Positions 35,912 to 45,747 of a stretch of DNA of 64,000 nt are shown here, piece by piece. The notes beneath the pieces are model-generated. The model had not been told where the DNA came from and ran no database searches. It saw only the letters and a list, made by a program, of their open reading frames with translations. This stretch comes from an uncultured Flavobacteriales bacterium (GTDB taxonomy: Bacteria; Bacteroidota; Bacteroidia; Flavobacteriales_D; Sanyastnellaceae). The translations under genes and the position numbers were made by a program. Every line of letters begins with the position of its first letter. Within the stretch, counting starts at the first letter, position 1. The stretch lies in NCBI GenBank assembly GCA_938082505.1, contig CALLLH010000003.1, positions 81,976-145,975 of the forward strand, given 5' to 3'.

Positions 35912-38604
35912 TCGTCGTCCGCGCTCAAACCTCCGAGCAATTGGAGGGTGCCCGTGAACCGCTCCGGGACAATTCCGGACAGGCGTCGGGTAAATGCGGT
36001 GCAGGTGTAGTGGTAGGTGCCGTCCGAACACATCCCGCCCTGCTCGACGTGGCGGCCATCCCATCCCAGGTTCGGGTCGGTCGAGCGCCAGACTTCCTCG
36101 CCCCAGCGATTGAACACCCTGAAGTCAACGCTGTCCACGAATTTCCATGGGAACGGCCTGTAGAGGTCGTTGGTCCCATCGAAATTGGGCGTGAAAACGT
36201 TGGGAAGGAAGTAGAACGGGCAATTGTCCGTGCACACCGTGTCGCTCCATGCGCTCTCGTTCCGACGCAGCGCACCATCCGGCCCGGGCATGAGGCTGTC
36301 CAATGCGGTAACAGCCCAGCATCCCGCAATGGAGCCTCCCAATTCGCCGGCAGTCAACGTGATGGAGGTGTCCATCGGACCCGACAACTCCGTGAGCCAA
36401 GCAAAGGCCCCGTCCAAACTGTCACTCCGATAAATCCTGTAGGCCATGACGTCATCGGCACACTCCAGGACCGGCCACGCCAAGGTCACCGATTCCTCGG
36501 CGCAATCAGGGTCCACGACCAGTTCCGGAGGGCAGGGGGGCTCCTGGTCATAGGGTGTGGCACACCGCACTGCGCTCCAATTCTCGATCGGGTCGAGGAT
36601 ATCCTGGACCCCATACGTTCCGAGGGTGCGCACACGAAAACAGGAGAGGACCCCATTGACGAGACCGGACTCCACGTAAAGCGGCTCAGGAACGGTGTCC
36701 AACAATTCAAGTGTGCCGTCCTCGAGGACCCTGTGAAATACAAAGGCCGTATCGCCCCATGGCCTTCCGGGCGGCACCTGCAGGGTAATCCTGTTGTCCC
36801 CGGGGACCAGACGCAGATCCGGAACCGGAGCGGGAACACTGGTGCCAATCAGGTCCAGACCACTCCACGCCTTCGCCCTGTATTGCCAAACGGGCACTTC
36901 GGTATCCACGGGACCATGCATGCCCATCGTGTCGGCCGCTCCAAGCCAAGTCGACGTCTCCGTCTCCAAGATGACTTCCCAATCCTCCCCTTCGGCAGGA
37001 CGGGCCTCCACGCTGTAGCGGTAGGGGCCAGGAAAGGCCTCCAAGGTGTCCGCGTCGGTGGGGGGGGACCAGCGCACCTCCACCTGCCCCGCGCTGACGT
37101 CGGATATTTCCACCGATGCTCCGGTCATCACCGGCACACCCTTGTTGATTTCCGCGCATCCTTCGGGACCCACACGGCTCCTGGATCCATCCGGCATGAC
37201 GGCCACGATCCGATAGCAATAGCGGGCTCCATAGCTGAGGGTCCCCGTGTCGAGAAACGCATTGTTCCCCAGGCCCTGCACCAATGCCACCTGCTGGTAA
37301 CCCGCTCCATCCGGCATGCCCACCCCACAGAATCCACTTTCAGGAAAGCCCTGTCCGATGCGACGGTAGACTTCATAGCCTCCGGCTGCCTGCTCCGCGT
37401 CATTGTAACTCCCCGTGCAAGGATGCCCAGACCAATCCACCTCCACCGCGTTTCCGATGGGCTGCGCCTCGGTGGAGGACACCGGCCTGGCGATGACCTT
37501 GACATTGACCGTCTCCACATCACTGAGTGGTATGACGTCCCCGTCGGTCGCCTTGAAAACCAATTGATACGGCGCCGTCCTGACCGCGTCGCACCCGGGC
37601 ACCCACGAAAAGGTTCCGATTCCCTGGATGGGATTCCACACGAATGTCGCAGCCGGATCCAACTCATCCACCGGTCCGCCCACCACACTGACCGTCACAT
37701 CGTCTCCCCCGGGATCGAAAGCCGTGACCTCGAAGGTCAGCGAGGCCCCCTGAAGCACACAGGTATCCGCAGGCACCACCACGACGGGAGGTTCATTGTT
37801 GCAGGTTTCGACATTGATCTGCATGTCCCGGATGACCTCGCCCACAAGGATCCACTGGCCCGCCACCTCGCGCCACTCCCTGATGCGGAGCGCCATGTTG
37901 TATTCACCGGCCAGTCCGGGAACATCCCATGTGACCGTCCCGGTCAAGGGGTCCACCACGAAATCACCACCGGCACCTTCCACCTCATTGGGCTGAACGA
38001 AATTCTGGATCGGAAGGCATTCGAATCCGGCGCAGGGAATCAAGTCGTACGTCAGGGAATCGCCATCGGGATCGAAGGCTCCAGGATTGTGCTCCCATAC
38101 CTGGTTGATGCAGGCATTCTCCACCGCTGGAGCCAGCAGGATCGGACTGTCGTTGTGTCCTGCCTGGGCATCGATGATGAGCAGACTCGAGATGCAGAAC
38201 GGCACATCGACCGAGCCGGGAATGTTGAGGACCCCGGCATTCCGGTTGGGGTCCTCCACCACGAGGTTGTAAATCCCCGGTCCAGGGTAGGTGTGCGTCC
38301 CCCTGTAGAGGTTCAACCGGATGTCGCCATCCAATAGCTCGCCGATGTGCTGTCCTCCGGGGTTCAATGGGCCATTGATCCGGGGGAGGCTGTCCACGGT
38401 GTTTTCGAGTCCCTGATCGCCCCACATGATGCTCAGGTAGGGCCGGTCCGCCACCACCGTTGATTTCGTGTAGGTGGTGATGGTGATTTCGTAGGTCGAA
38501 CCTGTGAGGTGCCGATAGGTGATTTCACCCGCGCGGTTGTGCGTGGCCCCCGCCTTGAAGGTGGAGCACACCAATAAAATCAACAGGGGAAGGGCCGACC
38601 GCAT
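35908..38604 (-). CDS. Large secreted protein with gliding-motility-type (T9SS type B) sorting domain
   Basis: 898 residues from ATG 38604; a GTG two codons earlier is possible. The signal peptide is LPLLILLVCSTFKAGA. The start of the mature part (THNRAGEITYRHLTGSTYEI) is shared by many Bacteroidota adhesin-like proteins. Ig/cadherin-like and fibronectin type III-like repeats follow. The C-terminal roughly 90 residues, beginning FLPNVFTPNFDGTNDLYRP and including FNRWGEEVWRS and SDGTYHYTCTA, are the type B sorting domain used by the type IX secretion system. A cell-surface or released protein is expected; the ligand is unknown. Confidence 0.88.
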   Translation of the reverse strand: MRSALPLLILLVCSTFKAGATHNRAGEITYRHLTGSTYEITITTYTKSTVVADRPYLSIMWGDQGLENTVDSLPRINGPLNPGGQHIGELLDGDIRLNLYRGTHTYPGPGIYNLVVEDPNRNAGVLNIPGSVDVPFCISSLLIIDAQAGHNDSPILLAPAVENACINQVWEHNPGAFDPDGDSLTYDLIPCAGFECLPIQNFVQPNEVEGAGGDFVVDPLTGTVTWDVPGLAGEYNMALRIREWREVAGQWILVGEVIRDMQINVETCNNEPPVVVVPADTCVLQGASLTFEVTAFDPGGDDVTVSVVGGPVDELDPAATFVWNPIQGIGTFSWVPGCDAVRTAPYQLVFKATDGDVIPLSDVETVNVKVIARPVSSTEAQPIGNAVEVDWSGHPCTGSYNDAEQAAGGYEVYRRIGQGFPESGFCGVGMPDGAGYQQVALVQGLGNNAFLDTGTLSYGARYCYRIVAVMPDGSRSRVGPEGCAEINKGVPVMTGASVEISDVSAGQVEVRWSPPTDADTLEAFPGPYRYSVEARPAEGEDWEVILETETSTWLGAADTMGMHGPVDTEVPVWQYRAKAWSGLDLIGTSVPAPVPDLRLVPGDNRITLQVPPGRPWGDTAFVFHRVLEDGTLELLDTVPEPLYVESGLVNGVLSCFRVRTLGTYGVQDILDPIENWSAVRCATPYDQEPPCPPELVVDPDCAEESVTLAWPVLECADDVMAYRIYRSDSLDGAFAWLTELSGPMDTSITLTAGELGGSIAGCWAVTALDSLMPGPDGALRRNESAWSDTVCTDNCPFYFLPNVFTPNFDGTNDLYRPFPWKFVDSVDFRVFNRWGEEVWRSTDPNLGWDGRHVEQGGMCSDGTYHYTCTAFTRRLSGIVPERFTGTLQLLGGLSADDE

Positions 38605-38710
38605 GGACACCGAAAGGTAAACGTGCAGACGCCGAGGAAGTTGGCGGTTGGTGCAAAAAATCCCCTTCTCGGTGGGAATCTACCCCGGGCTGCTCCAGTC
38701 CCTTCCGGAG

Positions 38711-38718
38711 TACCTTCG
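38711..38718 (+). promoter_or_regulatory. Candidate -7 box TACCTTCG, 5 nt before pdxA
   Basis: TAnnTTCG followed by only five bases before the pdxA ATG, one of the recurrent leaderless-type arrangements here. On the other strand TACCTTTC (38612-38619) lies seven bases before the secreted-protein gene. Confidence 0.4.
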
Positions 38719-38723
38719 CATCC

Positions 38724-39791
38724 ATGGCTGTTTCGAAAACCGTCCGTATCGGCATCACCTGGGGTGACCCTCACGGCATCGGCTCGGAATGCATCCTGAA
38801 GGCCTTTGCCGATGAGCGCGTCCTTCAGGACCTGATTCCCGTAGTGTACGGGCATACCGAGTCCCTGCGGAAGCAGGCGCAGATGTTTGATGTCCAGGTG
38901 GACATCCGCTCCACGGAAGATCCTTCCCAGGCCAAGTCCGGTGCGCTTCATTGCGTGGACATCGTGGATTCGCTGCCTGCTCCCGATTGGGGTCAACCCC
39001 ACCCGGATGCCGGGGAATTCGCCCGGCTCAGCCTTGAAGCTGCCGTCAAGGATCTCGCGGCCACGAAGGTCGATGTGCTGGTGACCGCTCCGATCAACAA
39101 AGACACCATTCAAGGCGGCAAATTCAAATTTCCCGGACACACGGAATACCTCGCCAGCATGGCGGGCGTCGAGGATGTGCTCATGATCCTCGCCACCGAG
39201 GCCCTCCGCGTCGGGGTGGTGACCGGCCATGTGCCCCTCAAGGACGTGGCCTCCCATCTGAGCAAGGAGGCCATCATGAAGAAAACCCGCATCCTGCAGG
39301 AGAGCCTGGAACGGGACTTCGGCGTGGCCACTCCGCGCATCGCCATCCTGGGATTGAATCCCCATGCGGGAGACAATGGCCTCATTGGCGAAGAAGAGAA
39401 AACCATCATCCTGCCAGCTGTTCGCGCCCTTCAAGAGGCCGGACTCAAGGTCCAGGGGCCCTTTGGAGCCGATGGCTTTTTCGGCACGGGAGGCTACCGT
39501 CATTTCGATGGCGTCATGGCCATGTACCACGATCAGGGACTGGTTCCATTCAAAAGTCTGTCCTTCGGTCATGGTGTGAATTTCACGGCCGGATTGCCTG
39601 TAGTGCGCACCAGTCCGGACCATGGAACGGCCTTTGACATCGCAGGGAAAGGCGAGGCTGACGGCTCCAGTCTCAGGGCCGCCTGCTGGGCCGCGGCGGA
39701 CATTCGACTGAACCGCGGTGAACATCGGGAGCGCACGGCAAACCCCCTTGAAGTCTCCCAGAAAAGGGACAGCGAGCGAGAACGGTTCTGA
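38724..39791 (+). CDS. pdxA: 4-hydroxythreonine-4-phosphate dehydrogenase
   Basis: NAD-dependent oxidative decarboxylation in pyridoxal-5'-phosphate synthesis. 355 residues. Family signatures: GITWGDPHGIGSECILKAF at the N-terminus, VTAPINKDTIQ, the metal-binding His in FPGHTEYLA, GLNPHAGDNGLIGEEE, and the C-terminal AMYHDQGLVPFKSL and RTSPDHGTAFDIAGKG. All three metal-site histidines are present. It is divergent from the T9SS protein gene and followed, after 71 nt and another promoter-like box, by yceD. Confidence 0.96.
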   Translation: MAVSKTVRIGITWGDPHGIGSECILKAFADERVLQDLIPVVYGHTESLRKQAQMFDVQVDIRSTEDPSQAKSGALHCVDIVDSLPAPDWGQPHPDAGEFARLSLEAAVKDLAATKVDVLVTAPINKDTIQGGKFKFPGHTEYLASMAGVEDVLMILATEALRVGVVTGHVPLKDVASHLSKEAIMKKTRILQESLERDFGVATPRIAILGLNPHAGDNGLIGEEEKTIILPAVRALQEAGLKVQGPFGADGFFGTGGYRHFDGVMAMYHDQGLVPFKSLSFGHGVNFTAGLPVVRTSPDHGTAFDIAGKGEADGSSLRAACWAAADIRLNRGEHRERTANPLEVSQKRDSERERF

Positions 39792-39808
39792 GTGGATTGA
39801 AAGTCCGC

Positions 39809-39837
39809 TTGTCATTGCATCGAAAACCGTACCTTTG
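39809..39837 (+). promoter_or_regulatory. Promoter for yceD-rpmF: -33 TTG and -7 TACCTTTG
   Basis: TACCTTTG (39830-39837) fits the consensus exactly, and a TTG at 39809-39811 lies 18 nt upstream, close to the normal Bacteroidota -33/-7 spacing. This is the best two-part promoter match in the window; it gives a leader of about 20 nt. Confidence 0.5.
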
Positions 39838-39862
39838 CCCCCCCTCAAAGCTGGGGTAACGC

Positions 39863-40435
39863 ATGCGCGCCAAGTCCGAATTCGAAATCCCCTATACGGG
39901 TTTGAGCATCGGAAGACACGCATTCGACTTCAGGCTTGACGGGGCGTTCTTTTCAGAATTCGAACCCAACGACTTCAGCGATGCAGACCTTCAGGTCTTC
40001 GCTGAGTTGGACCGGTTCGAGAGCATGATGCACTTCGACGTCCACGTGACGGGAACTGTGCGGTCCGATTGTGACCGCTGCAGCGCACCGGTCACGCTTC
40101 CGATTGAACACCGTGTACGGTATGTGGTGAAATTCGGAGAACGTACCTACCGCAATGACGATGACATCCTTGTCCTCGGCCCTGCGGAGCACCTGTTGGA
40201 CGTGCGCGAATTCCTCTATGAGTCCACGGTCCTGGGTCTGCCCTTGCGCCGGACGCATGAGGAAGATGAAGACTGTGACCCCCAGGTGTTGCAATACCTG
40301 ACGGGCAGTGTGGTGGATGCACCGCTGGAAGTGCACGAGGAGACGGATCCGAGGTGGGCCGCGTTGAGGGGTTTGTCCTCCTCTCCGGACGAGGAACGTG
40401 AGCAAGGAATAGAGGAGGAACAACAAGACGAGTAA
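39863..40435 (+). CDS. DUF177/YceD-family protein
   Basis: 190 residues. The family signature CDRCSAPVTLPIEHRVRY is present, followed by the acidic LDVREFLYESTVLGLPLRRTHEEDEDC. The C-terminus is strongly acidic (SSPDEEREQGIEEEQQDE). YceD proteins are linked to 23S rRNA accumulation in E. coli and plants and are almost always encoded just upstream of rpmF, as here (47-nt gap). It is a probable ribosome-assembly factor in the cytoplasm. Confidence 0.9.
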   Translation: MRAKSEFEIPYTGLSIGRHAFDFRLDGAFFSEFEPNDFSDADLQVFAELDRFESMMHFDVHVTGTVRSDCDRCSAPVTLPIEHRVRYVVKFGERTYRNDDDILVLGPAEHLLDVREFLYESTVLGLPLRRTHEEDEDCDPQVLQYLTGSVVDAPLEVHEETDPRWAALRGLSSSPDEEREQGIEEEQQDE

Positions 40436-40482
40436 ACCATTGACTCCGAAGTGCCCAGGCACTGAGGAACAACCATACGACC

Positions 40483-40677
40483 ATGGCACATCCCAAGCGA
40501 CGCCAAAGCAAGACGCGCTCCCGCAAGCGCAGGACGCACTACAAGGCCGAAACGCCCAACGTGTCCACCTGTACCACGACGGGACAGGCCCACATGTTCC
40601 ACCGTGCCCATTGGTATGAGGGAAAGCTCTACTACAAGGGCCGTGTGGTGATGGAGAAAGAAAGCGCCGAAGCCTGA
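40483..40677 (+). CDS. rpmF: Ribosomal protein bL32
   Basis: 64 residues, normal for bL32. It starts [22 protein letters not shown], the conserved N-terminal signature, and has the second half [17 protein letters not shown]. The zinc-type Cys quartet found in some bacteria is absent apart from a single Cys (VSTCTTTG), so it is the Cys-minus form. It forms part of the large subunit. It is followed by a good rho-independent terminator. Unlike many bacteria, plsX does not follow. Confidence 0.96.
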   Translation: MAHPKRRQSKTRSRKRRTHYKAETPNVSTCTTTGQAHMFHRAHWYEGKLYYKGRVVMEKESAEA

Positions 40678-40702
40678 CTTCTCCCCACTTGAATTTTCTG
40701 GA

Positions 40703-40735
40703 AGCCCGCCCAGCAGCCTGCTGACGCGGGTTTTT
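40703..40735 (+). terminator. Rho-independent terminator after rpmF
   Basis: CCCGC (40705-40709) pairs with GCGGG (40726-40730) around an inner CAGC/GCTG stem; five Ts follow (40731-40735). It separates the yceD-rpmF unit from fabH. Confidence 0.75.
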
Positions 40736-40793
40736 CCACATCCGGTCGTGACCCCAGCCGCGCGCCACACTCAGGGCCGGCGGAGGGACGTCC

Positions 40794-40801
40794 TATTTTC
40801 G
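40794..40801 (+). promoter_or_regulatory. Candidate -7 box TATTTTCG for fabH
   Basis: 37 nt before the fabH ATG, in a gap already closed by a terminator, so fabH needs its own promoter here. Confidence 0.5.
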
Positions 40802-40838
40802 CCGCCACGCCTCCAGAAAGAGGTCAACACAACTTGCG

Positions 40839-41855
40839 ATGAGTTCAACTCAAACCGCCGCCATCACTGCAGTTCATGGATGGTTGCCCGAAGACAAGCT
40901 GACCAATGCCGACCTCGAAAAGATGGTCGACACCAACGACGAGTGGATCCGCACGCGTACGGGCATCACGGAACGCCGCATCCTGAAGGATCCCACCAAG
41001 GCCACCTCCGATATGGTGGCGGAAGTGATCAAGGGCCTTTGTGTCCAGCGCGGCATTGAACCGGCCACCATCGACCTCGTCATCGTGGCCACGGTCACGC
41101 CCGATATGTTCTTTCCATCCACCGCCCAATTGGCCTGTTACAAATCCGGGGCGGTCAATGCCTGGGGATTCGACCTCAGTGCAGCCTGCAGCGGATTCCT
41201 TTTTGCCTTGCGGACCGGTGGACAGTTCATCTCCACGGGCACCCACAAGCGCGTGGTGGTGGTCGGTTCGGACAAGATGAGCAGCATCGTGGACTACACA
41301 GACCGGACGACCTGTGTCCTGTTTGGCGACGCGGGAGCCGGGGTCCTGCTCGAGGCCGATCCCACGGGAGACAATGGCATTCGGGACGCCATTCTCCGCA
41401 GCGATGGTTCCGGAGCGGAACACCTCCGCATGCAGGCCGGCGGTTCCTTGAATCCCGCCTCTCATGAAACCGTGGATGCCAAAATGCACTTCATCGAACA
41501 GGATGGCAAGCCGGTCTTCAAGGCGGCGGTCACTTCCATGGCGGACGTGAGTTATGAAATCATGGAACGCAATGGCCTCTCCGCGGATGATGTGTCCTGG
41601 TTGGTGCCCCACCAGGCCAACATGCGCATCATCGACGCCACCGCCAACCGCATGGGGGTCGGACGCGAGAAAGTGATGATCAACATTCAGAAGTATGGCA
41701 ATACCACTGCCGCCACCATTCCGCTCTGTCTCTGGGAGTGGGCAGAACGCCTGACTCCGGGGGAGAACCTCATACTCAGCAGCTTTGGAGGCGGATTCAC
41801 CTGGGGCAGCATTTGGCTCAAATGGGCCATGGAACCCACCCCCAAAGCTCAATAA
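40839..41855 (+). CDS. fabH: Beta-ketoacyl-ACP synthase III
   Basis: Starts fatty acid synthesis by condensing an acyl-CoA with malonyl-ACP. 338 residues. The catalytic triad is visible: Cys117 in [12 protein letters not shown], His in [10 protein letters not shown] and Asn in [11 protein letters not shown]. The C-terminus [16 protein letters not shown] is typical. It heads a lipid group with accB and accC downstream (83 nt gap). plsX, which usually sits between rpmF and fabH, is missing from this locus. Confidence 0.96.
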   Translation: MSSTQTAAITAVHGWLPEDKLTNADLEKMVDTNDEWIRTRTGITERRILKDPTKATSDMVAEVIKGLCVQRGIEPATIDLVIVATVTPDMFFPSTAQLACYKSGAVNAWGFDLSAACSGFLFALRTGGQFISTGTHKRVVVVGSDKMSSIVDYTDRTTCVLFGDAGAGVLLEADPTGDNGIRDAILRSDGSGAEHLRMQAGGSLNPASHETVDAKMHFIEQDGKPVFKAAVTSMADVSYEIMERNGLSADDVSWLVPHQANMRIIDATANRMGVGREKVMINIQKYGNTTAATIPLCLWEWAERLTPGENLILSSFGGGFTWGSIWLKWAMEPTPKAQ

Positions 41856-41887
41856 GCACCTCGACTCGCATGAGTTCGGTGATTTTT

Positions 41888-41918
41888 CCGGTTACTTTGT
41901 CCTGTTGGATTTAACCGG
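41888..41918 (+). promoter_or_regulatory. Inverted repeat in the fabH-accB gap
   Basis: CCGGTTA (41888-41894) and TAACCGG (41912-41918) are perfect complements separated by 17 nt. A near-consensus -7 box TTACTTTG (41892-41899) overlaps the left arm, so it might be an operator or an mRNA hairpin controlling acc expression. Inference only. Confidence 0.3.
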
Positions 41919-41938
41919 TCCACCCATTCAACCAGGCC

Positions 41939-42478
41939 ATGACCCAGGAAGAAATACAGGATCTGATCAAGTTTGTCGCCAAGTCCGGCGTACACGAAGT
42001 CGAAATCGAAAGAAAGGATTTCAAGATTACCATCAAGAGCAGCGGCAATGGAACCAAGCGCGGCAAGGGCGGCATGTACGAAGCTCCTCAGGCCATGCAT
42101 ATGACCATGCCGGCAGGCATGCCCATGTCGGTTCAGATGCCGGCTCCGGTCGCAGCACCGGCACCCGCTCCGCCTCCGGCAGCAGCACCCGCAGCACCCG
42201 CAGTGGAAGCCGCGCCGGCAGCCAGCGCCGATGCTGGGCTCATCGAGATCAAGAGTCCCATGATCGGCACCTTCTACCGCAAACCTTCTCCGGACAAGGA
42301 CAACTTTGTCGAAATCGGCTCTACCGTGAAGCCGGGAGATGCGGTATGCACGATCGAGGCCATGAAGCTCTTCAATGAGATTGAGAGCGAAGTGTCCGGG
42401 CGCATTGTGAAGATCCTGGTCGACGACAACAACCCTGTCGAATACGACCAGCCGCTCTTCCTTCTTGAACCGGCCTGA
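41939..42478 (+). CDS. accB: Acetyl-CoA carboxylase biotin carboxyl carrier protein
   Basis: 179 residues. An N-terminal region ([29 protein letters not shown]) precedes an Ala/Pro-rich linker (about 60-95). The biotinyl domain has the canonical EAMKLFNEI, with biotin on Lys near 143. [24 protein letters not shown] is diagnostic. It carries CO2 from AccC to the carboxyltransferase for malonyl-CoA synthesis. accC follows after 27 nt. The A-P linker is longer than in E. coli but ordinary. Confidence 0.96.
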   Translation: MTQEEIQDLIKFVAKSGVHEVEIERKDFKITIKSSGNGTKRGKGGMYEAPQAMHMTMPAGMPMSVQMPAPVAAPAPAPPPAAAPAAPAVEAAPAASADAGLIEIKSPMIGTFYRKPSPDKDNFVEIGSTVKPGDAVCTIEAMKLFNEIESEVSGRIVKILVDDNNPVEYDQPLFLLEPA

Positions 42479-42505
42479 CGCAGGCACACCCCATCGATTC
42501 ACCAC

Positions 42506-43840
42506 ATGTTCAAGAAAATCCTGATCGCCAACCGTGGCGAAATAGCCTTGCGTGTCATCCGGACCTGCAAGGAGATGGGCATCAAGACGGTGGCCGTCTA
42601 TTCAACCGCAGATGCGGAAAGCCTGCACGTGCGGTTCGCGGATGAGGCCGTCTGCATCGGCCCTGCGCAGAGTGCACAGAGCTACCTCAACATTCCGAAC
42701 ATCATCGCTGCGGCGGAGATCACCAATGCGGATGCGATTCACCCCGGATACGGTTTCTTGTCGGAAAACGCACAGTTCTCGAGGGTTTGCGGTGAAAACG
42801 ACATCAAGTTCATCGGCGCCTCGCCGGAAATGATCGAGGCCATGGGAGACAAGGCTTCGGCCAAGTCCACCATGAAGGCTGCCGGCGTGCCGACCATCCC
42901 CGGCAGCGAAGGCATCCTCGAAGACCTCGAGGACGCCCTGGCCTGCGCCAAGGAGATCGGGTATCCCGTCATGCTCAAGGCCACGGCCGGAGGCGGTGGG
43001 CGCGGGATGCGCGTTTGCCACAACGACGAGGACACCGCCGATGCCTGGGACACCACGCGCCGCGAGGCGGGTGCCGCCTTCGGCAACGATGGCATGTACC
43101 TCGAGAAGTTCGTGACCGAGCCCCGCCACATCGAGATCCAGATCGCCGGGGACCGCAACGGCAAGTGCTGCCACCTGTCCGAGCGCGATTGCTCCATCCA
43201 GCGGCGCCATCAGAAGCTGGTCGAGGAGACCCCCTCGCCCTTCATGACGGATGACCTCCGCGAAAAGATGGGCCAGGCCGCCATCGCTGCCGGTGAGGCC
43301 GTGAACTATGAGGGTGTAGGCACCGTGGAATTCCTGGTCGATGCCGACCGGAACTTCTACTTCATGGAGATGAACACGCGGATCCAGGTCGAGCACACGA
43401 TTACCGAGGAGGTGATCGACTACGACCTCATCAAGGAACAGATCAAACTCGCCCACGGAGACCCGATTTCCGGTCGGAACTACTACCCCAAGATGCACGC
43501 CATCCAGTGCCGCATCAACGCGGAGGATCCGGACCGGAATTTCGCTCCGAGCCCCGGCACGGTAACCGATTATCACGGACCGGGAGGACACGGCATCCGC
43601 ATTGACACACATGTCTACGCGGGATACCGCATCCCACCGCATTACGACAGCATGGTCGCCAAGCTGATTGTCGTCGCCCAGACCCGTGAAGAGGCCATCA
43701 CCAAAATGCAGCGGGCCCTCGATGAGTACATCATCGAAGGGGTCAAGACCACCATCCCCTTCCACCAGAGGCTGATGCGCAATGAGCGCTTCCGCAGCGG
43801 CAACTTCACGACGAAGTTCCTGGAGGAGGAGACCATCTGA
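42506..43840 (+). CDS. accC: Acetyl-CoA carboxylase, biotin carboxylase subunit
   Basis: 444 residues, normal length. The N-terminal carboxylase domain starts [26 protein letters not shown]. The ATP-grasp has the glycine-rich loop [13 protein letters not shown], and [24 protein letters not shown] and the catalytic [13 protein letters not shown] follow. The C-terminal biotin carboxylase domain includes [21 protein letters not shown]. It works with AccB. It converges on the hldE-like gene with an 11-nt gap. Confidence 0.97.
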   Translation: MFKKILIANRGEIALRVIRTCKEMGIKTVAVYSTADAESLHVRFADEAVCIGPAQSAQSYLNIPNIIAAAEITNADAIHPGYGFLSENAQFSRVCGENDIKFIGASPEMIEAMGDKASAKSTMKAAGVPTIPGSEGILEDLEDALACAKEIGYPVMLKATAGGGGRGMRVCHNDEDTADAWDTTRREAGAAFGNDGMYLEKFVTEPRHIEIQIAGDRNGKCCHLSERDCSIQRRHQKLVEETPSPFMTDDLREKMGQAAIAAGEAVNYEGVGTVEFLVDADRNFYFMEMNTRIQVEHTITEEVIDYDLIKEQIKLAHGDPISGRNYYPKMHAIQCRINAEDPDRNFAPSPGTVTDYHGPGGHGIRIDTHVYAGYRIPPHYDSMVAKLIVVAQTREEAITKMQRALDEYIIEGVKTTIPFHQRLMRNERFRSGNFTTKFLEEETI

Positions 43841-43851
43841 TCCCTTCCGTC

Positions 43852-44370
43852 CTACCCTTTCTTGAGCTTGGCCGCCAGGGCAGTCGTGCTGCGGCCGGGC
43901 ACCAAGTCAATGGTGGCTACGGTGCCCCCAAGCGTACGGACCTCCGCACTTCCCACGATGTAGCGCGGGTCGGAACCGTCCGCGCAGTCCGCGTCGTAAT
44001 CCCCGCCCTTGACCAATACATCCGGCTCAAGGGCCCGGATCACATCCAGCGGGGTGTCCCCTCCGAAAAGGACGACCGCGTCCACGCAGCGCAGCGCGGA
44101 GACCAGCAATGCACGGTCATCCTCGGGCACGATCGGGCGGTCTTCCCCCTTGCCCAATCGGCGCACGCTGGCGTCGTCATTGACCCCCACCACCAGCACA
44201 TCTCCAAGGGCCCCCGCAGCCTCCAAATAGGTCACATGGCCTCGGTGAAGCAGGTCGAAAACGCCGTTGGTGAACACCACCTTCCGGCCTTCTGAGCGCC
44301 AGCTCACGCACTGTGCAACCAACGCCTCAAGGCCAACCACCCCATCGTCTGCCTTGCGGTTCTGCACCAT
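43852..44370 (-). CDS. Heptose-1-phosphate adenylyltransferase (HldE C-domain type)
   Basis: 172 residues. A nucleotidyltransferase with FTNGVFDLLHRGHVTYL (HxGH motif), VGVNDDASVRRLGKG, RPIVPEDDRALLVSAL, PDVLVKGGDY and the C-terminal PGRSTTALAAKL. This is the stand-alone adenylyltransferase half of HldE (RfaE2), which activates D-glycero-beta-D-manno-heptose 1-phosphate to the ADP sugar for LPS core. The kinase half is not in the window. It is the last gene of the operon that includes panD and the flippase-like protein. Confidence 0.87.
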   Translation of the reverse strand: MVQNRKADDGVVGLEALVAQCVSWRSEGRKVVFTNGVFDLLHRGHVTYLEAAGALGDVLVVGVNDDASVRRLGKGEDRPIVPEDDRALLVSALRCVDAVVLFGGDTPLDVIRALEPDVLVKGGDYDADCADGSDPRYIVGSAEVRTLGGTVATIDLVPGRSTTALAAKLKKG

Positions 44371-44371
44371 C

Positions 44372-45385
44372 TCAATCCGTTGCGGCTGGTTTCATGTCGC
44401 CGTTCCGTCCCTTCTTGAATCCTGCGGCGAGGAGGAAGAGATAGCCGATACCACCCATGCTGATGATCATGACCGTCTGGGTTGCCCAGATCACGTTGGC
44501 GGTGGCCAGGCCCAGGATCTCACCGTAGCCCATGGCGATGAAGGCGTATTGGACGGCCAACTGGTAACTCCCGATTCCGCCCGGAGAAGGCAGGACCATG
44601 CCGAAGCCCCCCGCCATCATCACGAACAGCGCCTGCGCCGCCGTCAATTCCTCGAGGGCGTCGATGCCCAGAAAGACCACATAGGTCATCATGAAATACA
44701 GGGTCCAAATGAAGGCCGTGTGTCCCAGAAAGGCCCATTTCCGGCGCATGTGCCGGACGCTGACCAGCCCCCGACCGATGCCTTCCAGGAAGGCGAACGC
44801 CTTGGCCAGCAAGGGAATCCGGGAAAGCGAGGTGCGGCTGCGCCAAGCGAAGACGGCACCGGCTGTGAAGAAAATGGCCACACCGGCAATCCACGGTAGT
44901 GGTCCGCCGCCCGGCAGGTCGAACGATTCGCTGAATGCGATGAAGGTTTCCAGGTTGGACACGAGGGCCAATCCGGTCAGGAGAAACAACAGTGCGAAAT
45001 CCACCACCCGCTCGGAGATCACCGTCCCGAACAGTTCATCCACGGGAATCCCGTCCGTCTGGTTCAAAGCCCCACAACGCGCCAGCTCACCGCTGCGCGG
45101 GACGAAGGTGTTGGAGAAGTAGCTGAAGGCCACCGCGTGGATGCTGTTGCCCATGTCAGGCTTGTGACCCAGCGGCTCGAGCAGGATGAGCCAGCGCATT
45201 CCACGGCTGACGATGGCGAGGTACCCCATGGCGAAACTGGCCGCGATGCTCCATCCGCTGGCACTCCGCATGTCATCCCACAAGGCCTGGGGATCGTCCA
45301 CGGCGCGCATGGCCAAGGAGAACAGGAGCACCCCGATGCCGAGCATCAGGGCGTACTTCAGCACTTGTCCAAATGAGCCCTTCAT
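44372..45385 (-). CDS. Flippase-like membrane protein (LPG synthase TM / YbhN family)
   Basis: 337 residues from ATG 45385, which overlaps the panD stop (ATGA). About eight hydrophobic segments. Family motifs are [38 protein letters not shown] and [24 protein letters not shown]. The fold is that of the lysylphosphatidylglycerol synthase membrane domain without the catalytic domain, proposed to move lipids or lipid-linked sugars across the membrane. Pairing with panD is a known Bacteroidota arrangement of unclear meaning. A second family member is encoded at 49118. Confidence 0.83.
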   Translation of the reverse strand: MKGSFGQVLKYALMLGIGVLLFSLAMRAVDDPQALWDDMRSASGWSIAASFAMGYLAIVSRGMRWLILLEPLGHKPDMGNSIHAVAFSYFSNTFVPRSGELARCGALNQTDGIPVDELFGTVISERVVDFALLFLLTGLALVSNLETFIAFSESFDLPGGGPLPWIAGVAIFFTAGAVFAWRSRTSLSRIPLLAKAFAFLEGIGRGLVSVRHMRRKWAFLGHTAFIWTLYFMMTYVVFLGIDALEELTAAQALFVMMAGGFGMVLPSPGGIGSYQLAVQYAFIAMGYGEILGLATANVIWATQTVMIISMGGIGYLFLLAAGFKKGRNGDMKPAATD

Positions 45386-45735
45386 GCGCTCAGTCGGTTG
45401 GTTGCCGTGTCGGGGAACACGACCGTCGGTTTGAATTGTCGTGCTTCCTCGATGGACATACTGCCGTAGGCGATGACGATGACGATGTCCCCGGGTTGGC
45501 AACGCCGGGCGGCCGGACCATTGAGACACACCTGACCGGACCCGCGCGCTCCTTCGATGACGTAGGTCTCCAAGCGTTCACCGTTGTTGCAATTCACGAT
45601 TTGCACTTTCTCCCCTGGGACAAGGCCTGCGGCCTCGATCAGATCGAGGTCCAACGTGATGCTTCCGATGTAGTTCAGGTCCGCTTCCGTAACCGTGATC
45701 CGGTGCAGTTTGGCCCGCATGACTTCGATGCGCAT
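45382..45735 (-). CDS. panD: Aspartate 1-decarboxylase
   Basis: Makes beta-alanine for pantothenate. 117 residues, typical length. The proenzyme is cut between Gly24 and Ser25 in NYIGSITLD, leaving the pyruvoyl group on Ser25; other family motifs are [20 protein letters not shown] and [12 protein letters not shown] -7-like box (TAATTTCG) four bases before its ATG, overlapping the stop of the upstream OmpA-like gene, suggests an internal promoter. panC and panB are not in the window; coaX at the left edge acts later in the same pathway. Confidence 0.97.
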   Translation of the reverse strand: MRIEVMRAKLHRITVTEADLNYIGSITLDLDLIEAAGLVPGEKVQIVNCNNGERLETYVIEGARGSGQVCLNGPAARRCQPGDIVIVIAYGSMSIEEARQFKPTVVFPDTATNRLSA

Positions 45736-45739
45736 GCCG

Positions 45740-45747
45740 CGAAATTA
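45740..45747 (-). promoter_or_regulatory. -7-like box TAATTTCG before panD, sharing the upstream stop codon
   Basis: On the minus strand the TAA stop of the OmpA-like gene is the first three bases of TAATTTCG; four bases follow before the panD ATG. Confidence 0.4.

Noticed and set aside
35896..36064. FMN riboswitch before ribE
   Set aside because: The upstream sequence is coding for the secreted protein and shows no riboswitch-like conserved core.
35941..38337. Open frame of 798 codons on the plus strand
   Set aside because: It lies antisense to the T9SS protein, whose signal peptide, repeats and sorting domain are convincing; long antisense frames are expected in GC-rich DNA.
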